Of a DNA stretch of 64,000 nucleotides, positions 28,326 to 36,321 are shown in pieces. The translations under genes were made by a program, and so were the position numbers. Source of the stretch: Glaciecola sp. 33A (lineage in GTDB: Bacteria > Pseudomonadota > Gammaproteobacteria > Enterobacterales > Alteromonadaceae); NCBI RefSeq assembly GCF_002836745.1, contig NZ_PJAR01000024.1, forward strand, positions 513,174-577,173, written 5' to 3'. The notes beneath the pieces were generated by a model. That model did no database searches, was not told the origin of the DNA, and saw nothing but the letters and a program-made list of their open reading frames with translations. Positions within the stretch are counted from its first letter, which is position 1, and the number at the start of each line of letters is the position of its first letter.

Positions 28326-29771
28326 ATGCATGCAGTTGTCATCGTTGGAACAGGGTTTGGTGCAATATCAGCAGCAATAGCGCTACTAAAAAGAGATATT
28401 GACGACTTTGTGATGCTTGAACGTCGCAGTTTTGCGGGCGGAACTTGGCTACAAAATAGTTACCCTGGCGCGGCTGTCGATGTGCAATCGCCCTTATACA
28501 GTATTGCCGGCGAACCTTACGCTTGGTCGCATCTATTTGCTAAACAAAATGAGTTAGCAGCTTACACGCAAAACCTTATTGCAAAGTATCTCCTTTGCGA
28601 GCACATCAGATTAAATGCTGAGGTGGTTGGTGCTATATGGCGTGATAGTTACTGGGATGTAAGGCTCGCAAACGACGAAATCCTAACTTGCAAAGCTATT
28701 ATTAATGCAACGGGTCCGTTGAGTAACCCTGTCGTGCCGGAATTCAACGGCTTTGATAAATTCAAAGGAAGCAGTTTTCATACTAATGATTGGCAGCACA
28801 GTGTAGATATTACAAATAAAAAAGTTGCCGTTATTGGCAGTGGAGCAAGTGCAGTTCAGGTGATACCGGCGATCGTCGATAAGGTGGCAACACTGCACGT
28901 TATACAACGTACCCCGCATTGGGTGATCGCCAGAATGGATTGGGCTTTTCCGCGTTGGCTTAGCAACGTATTCGCGTTTCTACCTTTGTATACTGTCATT
29001 CGTTGGTTTATTTATTGGACCTTAGAAATGCGTGTCTTAGCGTTTAAATATAGCCGTACTTTGTTAAAGGTGTTGGCTGAAGGGCCAGCGCGAAAACATT
29101 TAAAAAATCAAGTTGGCGATGAAGCTTTACGGAAAAAATTAACACCTGATTTTACCATTGGATGTAAGCGCATTATTCTTTCGAACATCTATTATCCTGC
29201 ACTACAAAAGGCAAATTGTGAATTGCACGATCAGCACGATACATTTATCGGGTTTACTGAAAACGGTTTATCTTTTGCTGGTTCTGGTGACTTGGAAGTA
29301 GACGTTGTTGTGTTTGCAACTGGCTATAACGCCAGCGATTCTATGGTTTCATACGATGTTACAGGCAGAAAAGGAACACGGCTCAACGAGCATTGGCGGG
29401 ATTACCCAAGGGCTTATTTAGGTACCACCGTTCCTAATTTCCCTAATTTCTTTGTGATCACGGGCCCAAATACGGGTATTGGTCACACGAGTGCCATTTT
29501 TGTTATCGAGTCGCAGATGAAATACGTAATGCGATGTATCGATATTTTGCAGTCGAGCAAAGTAAAAGCCATTGAACCTACCGAAAGTGCCGAAACCGAA
29601 TATACCGAAATGGTGCATAGTGAAATGGAAAAAACAGTTTGGAAGACTGGTGGTTGCGCAAGCTGGTATCAAAATAAACAAGGCAAGGTAATCGCTATGT
29701 TTCCTGGCTTCAGTTTCACTTTCAGACGCTTGTGCAAGAGATTCATTTTTGGACACCATCATATTGAATGA
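28326..29771 (+). CDS. flavin-containing Baeyer-Villiger-type monooxygenase
   Basis: A 481-residue class B flavoprotein monooxygenase that uses FAD and NADPH. It has two Rossmann motifs (VGTGFGA at residue 7 and IGSGASA near 174) and the type I Baeyer-Villiger fingerprint FxGxxxHxxxW as FKGSSFHTNDW (residues 146-156). The MLERRSFAGGTWLQNSYPGAAVD segment is also typical. It should convert ketones to esters or lactones, or oxygenate heteroatoms. Size is close to EthA-type enzymes. It lies 211 bases after the receptor and 79 before the deiodinase-like gene. The substrate is unknown. Confidence 0.88.
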   Translation: MHAVVIVGTGFGAISAAIALLKRDIDDFVMLERRSFAGGTWLQNSYPGAAVDVQSPLYSIAGEPYAWSHLFAKQNELAAYTQNLIAKYLLCEHIRLNAEVVGAIWRDSYWDVRLANDEILTCKAIINATGPLSNPVVPEFNGFDKFKGSSFHTNDWQHSVDITNKKVAVIGSGASAVQVIPAIVDKVATLHVIQRTPHWVIARMDWAFPRWLSNVFAFLPLYTVIRWFIYWTLEMRVLAFKYSRTLLKVLAEGPARKHLKNQVGDEALRKKLTPDFTIGCKRIILSNIYYPALQKANCELHDQHDTFIGFTENGLSFAGSGDLEVDVVVFATGYNASDSMVSYDVTGRKGTRLNEHWRDYPRAYLGTTVPNFPNFFVITGPNTGIGHTSAIFVIESQMKYVMRCIDILQSSKVKAIEPTESAETEYTEMVHSEMEKTVWKTGGCASWYQNKQGKVIAMFPGFSFTFRRLCKRFIFGHHHIE

Positions 29772-29850
29772 GACGTTTATCTATAGTGCTGTGCAGGCTA
29801 TACTTGAGGTATTAATTATCACTCGACTAACGACATAAATTGGTTGACTA

Positions 29851-30525
29851 ATGAAAGCTCATAATTCATCGCCTCTCTCAGACTACATAGAGTATCCTCA
29901 AGAGGAAATGCTGATCCGTTCTCAAGCATTTTATGATGATATAAAACGCCGTCATAGTATTCGCAAATTTAGTGACCGAAAGGTGCCGCAAGCAATCATT
30001 GAAAATTGTATAAAGGCTGCTGGAACAGCACCAAATGGCGCGAATCATCAACCTTGGCATTTTGTAGCTATTCATTCAGATGATGTAAAAAAACAAGTCA
30101 GAGAGCAAGCTGAACTGCATGAGCAAGGCTTTTATGCAGGGCGCGCAGGTGAGGAATGGCTTGAAGCGTTGCAGCCTCTTGGCACCGATGCTCAAAAACC
30201 TTATCTTGAGCAAGCTCCTTGGTTAATCGCTATTTTTAGTCAAAAAAAGGGAGGGGCTAGTCCCGGCGATAAGCATAGCAATTATTATGTGCATGAGTCG
30301 GTCGGTATTGCCACTGGTTTTCTGATAACGGCGTTGCATAATGCTGGGTTAGTAACCTTGACTCATACGCCAAAACCAATGACATTCCTATCAAAAATAT
30401 GTGAAAGGCCCGATGATGAACGTCCATATATGTTGCTGATAGCTGGCTACCCGGCGCTTGATGCAACGGTGCCGGAGCATGCAAAAAATAAGAAAACGCT
30501 CGAACAAATTTGCACTTTTTTATAG
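29851..30525 (+). CDS. iodotyrosine-deiodinase-like nitroreductase-family flavoprotein
   Basis: A 224-residue FMN enzyme of the nitroreductase fold. FMN-binding segments are RRHSIRKFSDR (residue 33 on) and AGTAPNGANHQPW (57-69), with NAGLVTLTHTP near 175. It resembles iodotyrosine deiodinase (IYD) more than ordinary nitroreductases: the IYD lid residues Glu, Tyr and Lys, which bind the halotyrosine zwitterion, align with E91, Y95 and K116 at identical spacing (4 and 21), the lysine followed by PYLEQAP where human IYD has EYLDTAP. Reductive dehalogenation of halotyrosine or a related compound is therefore plausible. A reduced-flavin supply is not seen nearby. Confidence 0.85.
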   Translation: MKAHNSSPLSDYIEYPQEEMLIRSQAFYDDIKRRHSIRKFSDRKVPQAIIENCIKAAGTAPNGANHQPWHFVAIHSDDVKKQVREQAELHEQGFYAGRAGEEWLEALQPLGTDAQKPYLEQAPWLIAIFSQKKGGASPGDKHSNYYVHESVGIATGFLITALHNAGLVTLTHTPKPMTFLSKICERPDDERPYMLLIAGYPALDATVPEHAKNKKTLEQICTFL

Positions 30526-30577
30526 TGAAGTAGACGACCTCCAATACAAATCCCTTTAAGGGCAGAGAAACAAAATA

Positions 30578-31804
30578 TTGAACACTCAAGAATTTATTCA
30601 AATCCGTCGTTTCATACTGAAGCTGGGCAAGATGTTGCACAAGTATGGAACGCCAGCATTTCGACTAGAGGCATACTTACTCGAGGTATCTAGCTATTTG
30701 GGTGTCTACGCCTCGTTTATTGCAACACCAACCTCTATTACTTTCGTGATCTGGAGTGATAAACACGAGGATGAATATAATCATGCTGCGCGACTCCAAC
30801 CAGGCGATTTGGACATGAATGCTCTGTCGCTTACCGATGAGTTGGCAAATGAATTATTGTCTGGGGGAATAACGTTAACGGATGCTGATATCCGGTTGGA
30901 CGCTATCAATGAAATGCCAAGTCCATACGGTAAGATTATCACCGGTTTTGCATTTGCTTTAGCGACAGGCTCATTTTCAATGCTAATGGGCGCCAGTTTA
31001 GCGGAGATTTTTTGGGCTGCCTTACTCGGTTTTGTTTCTTACTTATGGATTTTATGGGCACAAAAATCGAAGCGCGTAAATTTAATGCTAGAACCAGTAA
31101 CTTCGTTTGCTGCCGGTATTTTAGCGTGCGCTATAAGTCGTTATTTAGATCCCGGCATTAACATTCCATTGATGGTACTTTCTGCGGTCATTGTATTGGT
31201 GCCGGGTTTAGCACTAACCATGGGATTGGCGGAGCTTTCGTCGAGAAATCTAGTGTCTGGGACCGCGCGAATAATGGATGCAATTATGCAATTATTTAAG
31301 CTCTACTTTGGTGCATTTTTAGGCGTTGGTGTTGGTTTCAGTTTATTTGGAGAGAATCAGTTTGAGCCCGCCGCTTCTCTGCCATATTGGGCGACTTGGT
31401 TGGCTGTCGGTTTGTTATGTTTCGCATTAGTACCTATTTTTAGAACACGACTGAAACACATACACTGGGCATTAATGTCGGCTTTTATCGCCTATGGTGT
31501 GACGGTTTATAGTTCTAATTATATAGACCAAACCTTTGGCACATTCCTAGGTGCATTTGCGCTGGGTGTTTTTGCGAATGCCTTTGGAAGAATAGCAAAC
31601 CAACCCTCAACCATTGTCGCTATGCATGGTTTAATTGTGCTGGTGCCAGGTTCTAAAACCTATATCGGTTTGAATTCGTTTATTTCAGGTCAGGACTTTG
31701 TGCAAGCGTCGCATGTCGGACAAGAAGTGTTTCTGATATTTATGTCGTTGGTTGCGGGACTGATATTTGCGAATGTAGTAATGCCAACCAGAAAGGCACT
31801 CTAG
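30578..31804 (+). CDS. ThrE-family threonine/serine exporter-like membrane protein
   Basis: A 408-residue full-length ThrE-type protein (N-terminal DUF1212 domain plus C-terminal membrane part) with about ten hydrophobic segments. The start KLGKMLHKYGTPAFRLEAYL and the later LVPGLALTMGLAELSSRNLVSGTARI are family features. ThrE exports threonine and serine in Corynebacterium. Start is taken as TTG 30578 behind an AAGGGCAGAG site; an internal ATG exists but would remove conserved residues. Its place after the deiodinase-like gene could mean export of a modified amino acid, but this is inference. Confidence 0.85.
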   Translation: MNTQEFIQIRRFILKLGKMLHKYGTPAFRLEAYLLEVSSYLGVYASFIATPTSITFVIWSDKHEDEYNHAARLQPGDLDMNALSLTDELANELLSGGITLTDADIRLDAINEMPSPYGKIITGFAFALATGSFSMLMGASLAEIFWAALLGFVSYLWILWAQKSKRVNLMLEPVTSFAAGILACAISRYLDPGINIPLMVLSAVIVLVPGLALTMGLAELSSRNLVSGTARIMDAIMQLFKLYFGAFLGVGVGFSLFGENQFEPAASLPYWATWLAVGLLCFALVPIFRTRLKHIHWALMSAFIAYGVTVYSSNYIDQTFGTFLGAFALGVFANAFGRIANQPSTIVAMHGLIVLVPGSKTYIGLNSFISGQDFVQASHVGQEVFLIFMSLVAGLIFANVVMPTRKAL

Positions 31805-31971
31805 TTAAGCCGTAAGGCGAAATAAAACACTTTTTTACTGTCTACTATTCACAGAACTAAGGCCATACGATTAACTAAATAAATTGTGATTAAAGCCAAC
31901 GCCAGCCTATATTATAGCGACTAGCAAACCATGTTTATTTGTAATGAGCTCGCAAAAAGGGAAACCATCTT

Positions 31972-32925
31972 ATGCCACACAATAACGCATCAACATATTC
32001 TGGTAAGACAACACTTATTTCTGGAGCCGCAGGCGGCATAGGGTTTGCTTTAGCTAAAGAGTTTGGTGAACTGGGCATGAATGTTGTGATTGCTGACATC
32101 GACGAGGCTGCATTAACGAGTGCTAAAGAGCAGTTAGAGTCTATGAATATTAATGTGTTAGCGTGCAAATTAGATGTTACTGATTTTTCCCAGTGGCAAG
32201 CCTGTGTTGAGCAAACGATAGCCACTTTTGGTAAGTTACATATGCTTGTAAATAACGCAGGTGTTGGCGGCGTTCCGGGTAAAATTGAGCAAGCGGATCA
32301 TGATATATGGCGCTGGGTCATTGATGTCAATTTGATGGGAGTGGTATACGGAGCGCAAGCAGCAATACCTGAAATAAAACGCCATGGCGACGGTGGCTGG
32401 ATTATAAATGTAGCGTCAATGGCGGGTATGACGGGCGTTCCTTATTCAAGTTCATACTCCGCTACGAAAGCAGCCGTTGTGTCGATGACCGAAAGTTGGG
32501 CTGTGGAATTAAAATCACATAATATTCAAGTGTCAGCGCTGTGTCCTGCCTTTGTTAAAACACGTATTCACGAGTCAATGCGCAATAAACAAGATAAATA
32601 TAAGTCGAGCACAGAATCCAAAGAAATTGCGCTAGCAGATAAAAAAAATGCGCTAGCAGATAAAGAAATTGCGCTAGCAAATAAAGAGCGTTACAAAAAG
32701 AATTTTGGTCAAGCAGCCGCGTTGGTTGAGTCCGGTATTGCGCCAGAACTACTTGCAAAACGCGTTATTGAAGCTCTTAACTCGGGGCAGACGTATATAT
32801 TCACCCACCCTAATTACAAAGAAGTGGTCGGATACAGAGCAGCAATGATTGATAAAGCTTTTGACGATGCCCAGCAAAGTGAGCTAGTCAAACATCTTAT
32901 TGATGATGAGGTCGTTAGTTTGTGA
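31972..32925 (+). CDS. short-chain dehydrogenase/reductase with repeat insertion
   Basis: A 317-residue SDR oxidoreductase. It has the cofactor motif GAAGGIG near residue 18, an NNAG motif near 94, a catalytic serine around NVASMAG, and YSATK (YxxxK) near 163. The aspartate at the end of the second strand (ADID) suggests NAD. After residue 200, where the flexible substrate-binding loop lies, there is a lysine/alanine-rich insertion made of three 7-residue repeats, which explains its being longer than the usual 250-290. AAGGGA stands before the ATG. The substrate is unknown. Confidence 0.87.
   Translation: MPHNNASTYSGKTTLISGAAGGIGFALAKEFGELGMNVVIADIDEAALTSAKEQLESMNINVLACKLDVTDFSQWQACVEQTIATFGKLHMLVNNAGVGGVPGKIEQADHDIWRWVIDVNLMGVVYGAQAAIPEIKRHGDGGWIINVASMAGMTGVPYSSSYSATKAAVVSMTESWAVELKSHNIQVSALCPAFVKTRIHESMRNKQDKYKSSTESKEIALADKKNALADKEIALANKERYKKNFGQAAALVESGIAPELLAKRVIEALNSGQTYIFTHPNYKEVVGYRAAMIDKAFDDAQQSELVKHLIDDEVVSL
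32620..32682 (+). repeat. three 21-bp tandem repeats inside the SDR gene
   Basis: Units 32620-32640, 32641-32661 and 32662-32682, each coding for K-x-x-A-L-A-D/N. Units one and three differ by a single base. The length keeps the reading frame, so copy number could vary without breaking the gene. Confidence 0.9.
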
Positions 32926-33022
32926 ATGCGCTTTAATAATCACTAAGATGGTAAATACAGTATATTAATCGACGCTTTGTTAGCGCGTGTATTAAACATC
33001 ATAATTGTTGCTTAAGGGCTTT

Positions 33023-33763
33023 ATGTCAGAAACAAAATGGGATCCGGTTAAATATAATCAAGTCGCTGATTTTGTAGCTAAGCTTGGTGAGCCCTTATTA
33101 AACCTGCTTACACCAAAATTGTCAGACTCTATTCTAGATGTGGGTTGTGGCGATGGCAGTCTTACCGAAAAAATCAAACCTTTATGCCAACATGTGCTTG
33201 GCATAGACGCAAGTGCTGAAATGGTTCTAGCTGCTAAGGCAAAAGGCCTTAATGCATCGGTAAAAGATGCTAACGATCTAGACTTTAACGAGCAATTTGA
33301 TGGTGTTTTTTCGAACGCAGCTCTGCATTGGATGACAACACCAAAAGCAGTAATAAGTGGTATTTACCGAGCATTAAAACCACGGGGCCGTTTTGTTGCA
33401 GAGTTTGGCGGCTTCGGTAATGCAGGCAAAATAGTTGATGCGCTGACTACCTGTTTAGAACGTGAAGGTATTGTGTATCAAAATCCATGGTACTTCCCCA
33501 CAGCTGAGGCTTACTCGTACTTGTTAGTACAGCAGGGTTTTGAGCTTGAACATATCGAATTATTTGATCGTTTTACGCCACTACCAGCGCATTTAAGTGA
33601 ATGGCTAACAGCCTTTTGCCAGGCATTTTTTACAAATGTAGATGTTATACAAAAGAAACACATCATTGGCGAAGTTACTAATTTACTGAAACCTGATTTA
33701 TTGGTAAATGGCCAATGGCATGTCGATTATGTCAGGTTACGCGTAAAGGCCATCAAACCATAG
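33023..33763 (+). CDS. class I SAM-dependent methyltransferase
   Basis: A 246-residue methyltransferase. The SAM-binding motif I is LDVGCGDGSLTEKI near residue 42, with GIDAS at the end of strand 2 and a GVFSNAALHWM segment as in trans-aconitate-methyltransferase-like enzymes. ATG 33023, behind AAGGG, is preferred to the in-frame TTG 18 bases upstream. It converges with the isochorismatase-type gene. The methyl acceptor cannot be deduced. Confidence 0.85.
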   Translation: MSETKWDPVKYNQVADFVAKLGEPLLNLLTPKLSDSILDVGCGDGSLTEKIKPLCQHVLGIDASAEMVLAAKAKGLNASVKDANDLDFNEQFDGVFSNAALHWMTTPKAVISGIYRALKPRGRFVAEFGGFGNAGKIVDALTTCLEREGIVYQNPWYFPTAEAYSYLLVQQGFELEHIELFDRFTPLPAHLSEWLTAFCQAFFTNVDVIQKKHIIGEVTNLLKPDLLVNGQWHVDYVRLRVKAIKP

Positions 33764-33840
33764 CGCCATTAAACCGCAGCGCCATCGAAATAGCGCCTTC
33801 AAACTATAGCGTTTTTAGGCTGGGTGTTAAGGTCGTTAGA

Positions 33841-34458
33841 TCACAGTGATTTAAAGTACTCTATAATCTGGCTTAAGGGTAAAACCTGAGCATACTTTGC
33901 ATGCATGTCATGCAGGCTCATTGCATGCGCCGACTGATTCCTATCGCCACATGCTTCAGTTACGACTGCACACAGGAAGTTATGTTGCAGACCATCTACA
34001 CATGTCGCGCGCACACAACCCGAGGTAGTTAAGCCCGTGATAATAAGTGAGTCTATGTTGAGCGCTGCTAATCTGCTGGCCAAGGTTGTTGCAAAAAAAG
34101 CACTTGGATAGTTTTTTTCAATAATATTGTCGCGGTTGATATAATTGCTAAACTTATCGTGAATATCGACCCAGTGAGACCCTCTCTGCAATATATTTAA
34201 TGCAGGCAATCGCTGCCTGAATACACTTGCTTGTTGCTCATTATCGTAAACAACAGTGCTGAAAAAAACAGGAACGTTACTCGCAGTCGCGGCCTCGATC
34301 AACTTAAGATTTGCCTCTAGTTGAGGTTCGAAATCTCCTCCCAAAGGGCTTTTCTTATCAGCAAAACCGTTGCTAAAATCGACAGCAATTACAGCTGGGC
34401 TTCTACCCAACTGTAATTCACCAATAAGCAGATCATTATTGATAAGTGTTACGCTCAT
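33841..34458 (-). CDS. isochorismatase-fold cysteine amidohydrolase
   Basis: A 205-residue cysteine hydrolase. The triad is visible as aspartate in VIAVDFSNGF (about residue 25), lysine in IEKNYPSAFF (about 115) and cysteine in TGLTTSGCVRATCVDG (about 150) with the preceding cis-peptide region. The closest functional relatives by motif are N-carbamoylsarcosine-amidase-like enzymes that cleave a carbamoyl or amide bond. Its ATG directly abuts the hyuB stop (TAAATG), so the two are made together. With HyuA/HyuB it would hydrolyse the ring-opened amide; this is inferred from context. Confidence 0.85.
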   Translation of the reverse strand: MSVTLINNDLLIGELQLGRSPAVIAVDFSNGFADKKSPLGGDFEPQLEANLKLIEAATASNVPVFFSTVVYDNEQQASVFRQRLPALNILQRGSHWVDIHDKFSNYINRDNIIEKNYPSAFFATTLASRLAALNIDSLIITGLTTSGCVRATCVDGLQHNFLCAVVTEACGDRNQSAHAMSLHDMHAKYAQVLPLSQIIEYFKSL

Positions 34459-36309
34459 TTAGAACTCGGGTGCTTGGGGTGCAGTGAGCTTGGTTTCTGC
34501 CAAACTGCGAGCTTTGATATCAGCAATATCACCACCAAAATCAAACAATTTAACATCACCACGGGTACTCGCCATTTGTGCTCTTAGCGTGGTTGTCGCT
34601 GTTTGGTCAATAGACATATCGTCGTTGATAACTACCCCATAGGCTGCGGCGCCTTTAACCGAAACTAATGAACGATTTATATCATCTAATACCAACTGAG
34701 GCTCGCGTTTTAATGGATCTCCCCAGCCACCGCCACCCCACGTATTAAAGTACAAAATATCGCCATCTTTAACCTCAATGCCTTCACACTTTGCAGGTAA
34801 TGTTTCTTCACTCCCATCAGCTCGAATTAATATTTTGGTTGAGCGCATACCGGGGACTCCGCCGTTAACTCCCCAAGGGTATGTTAACCAACGGTCATCA
34901 TGGATAGCTATTTGGCCATCATTTAAGAAACGATAGCCGACAGATAGGCCATTGCCACCACGATGCAAGCCTGCGCCGCCTGAGTCTAATATTGCTTCAT
35001 ACGCCTCGACTCTCAGTGGAAAGTAAGCTTCAATGAATTCGTTAGGAACATTAGTAAAACCTGGCCACAGTGAATGACCGTCAGGGCCGTCCCCAGCAGG
35101 GCGACCTGGAATACCACCAAATCCAATTTGAAAGAGTTGAAACCACTCGCCTTTAGCATCGTAGCCTGAATAAAATAAATGCGGTGAATCTGAAAATCCT
35201 GCTGCATTCATCGCTTCAGGTGCGCCCTGTCCGAGCAAGCCACCCATGACATCAAATATCCTGCCGAGGGCATGGGTTCTTCCAGAGAGAGCCGCTGGGT
35301 AATTTGGTTTCAATAAGCTACCTTGAGGTATGCGTACGTCCACCAAGTCGTAAAAACCATCATTAAAGAGTATTTGTGGGTCAACTAAGTTGATAGTGAA
35401 AGAACCAAAAAACATCTTAAACATTTCTTCATTTAAGTAGAAATTAATTGAGCTTTTGGCTTGTGGATCGGTGCCTTCAAAGTCAAATATTGCCTTGGGT
35501 CCTTCACGCCACATTTTACAGCGAATCTTGTACGGTCCTTTACCCACGCCATCGTCACACAAGTAATCTTCAAATACGCGAGGCTCTTCAGGCACTAACA
35601 TATTGATGATTGCAGACATTGCAGTATGATTTCGTTCTAACATAACTTCCATTGTTGAGTAAAAAGTGTCATCACCAAATCTATCGGCTATCTCAATAAC
35701 TCGCTTCGATGCTGTATTACAGGCAGCGACTAAGGCGTTTAAATCAAACCGATTCCACTGTGGTGTTCTTACGTTGTGCAAAATGAGTTCTAACAGGTCT
35801 TTCTGCAATACGCCCTTCTTGTACAGCTTTGTTGGGGGAATGCGAATACCTTCTTGGAAAATAGTTTCAGCTTTAATTGGAATTGAGCCAGGGACCATTC
35901 CGCCATTATCTGACATGTGACCAAACATTGCTGACCAAGCGATATGCCTGCCTTCACGGAAAATAGGAACAATAACAATCCAATCCGGTAAATGGGATAC
36001 GGCACCATTACACATATAAGGGTCGTTAGTTAATAGCACATCACCTTCTTCCACTTGTCCTGAAAATGCGTCCATAAAACCATGGATGAAAGAGCCAAAT
36101 TGTCCTACCACCATTTTACCATCTTTATTTGCAATCATCGGAAAGCAATCGCCTTGCTCACGAATACCTGGACTCATTGCTGTTCTAAATAAGACCGCGT
36201 CCATTTCTTCACGCGCATTTTTTAGCGCATTTTCAATTATATCAACGGTGACTGTGTCCGTATCAACGCGATTAAGAGGAGCTGTGTTTGTTTCAATAAT
36301 TTTGTTCAT
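34459..36309 (-). CDS. hyuB: hydantoinase B/5-oxoprolinase family subunit
   Basis: A 616-residue HyuB-type subunit. The N-terminal VDIIENALKNAREEMDAVLFRTAMSPGIRE and the NDPYMCNGAVSHLPD segment are family hallmarks, and the C-terminal GGGWGDPLKRE end is complete. With HyuA it forms ATP-dependent cyclic-amide hydrolases (N-methylhydantoinase, 5-oxoprolinase, lactam hydrolases). AGGAG stands before the ATG and 12 bases separate it from hyuA. The exact ring substrate is unknown. Confidence 0.92.
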   Translation of the reverse strand: MNKIIETNTAPLNRVDTDTVTVDIIENALKNAREEMDAVLFRTAMSPGIREQGDCFPMIANKDGKMVVGQFGSFIHGFMDAFSGQVEEGDVLLTNDPYMCNGAVSHLPDWIVIVPIFREGRHIAWSAMFGHMSDNGGMVPGSIPIKAETIFQEGIRIPPTKLYKKGVLQKDLLELILHNVRTPQWNRFDLNALVAACNTASKRVIEIADRFGDDTFYSTMEVMLERNHTAMSAIINMLVPEEPRVFEDYLCDDGVGKGPYKIRCKMWREGPKAIFDFEGTDPQAKSSINFYLNEEMFKMFFGSFTINLVDPQILFNDGFYDLVDVRIPQGSLLKPNYPAALSGRTHALGRIFDVMGGLLGQGAPEAMNAAGFSDSPHLFYSGYDAKGEWFQLFQIGFGGIPGRPAGDGPDGHSLWPGFTNVPNEFIEAYFPLRVEAYEAILDSGGAGLHRGGNGLSVGYRFLNDGQIAIHDDRWLTYPWGVNGGVPGMRSTKILIRADGSEETLPAKCEGIEVKDGDILYFNTWGGGGWGDPLKREPQLVLDDINRSLVSVKGAAAYGVVINDDMSIDQTATTTLRAQMASTRGDVKLFDFGGDIADIKARSLAETKLTAPQAPEF

Positions 36310-36321
36310 CTTGATCTCCTA

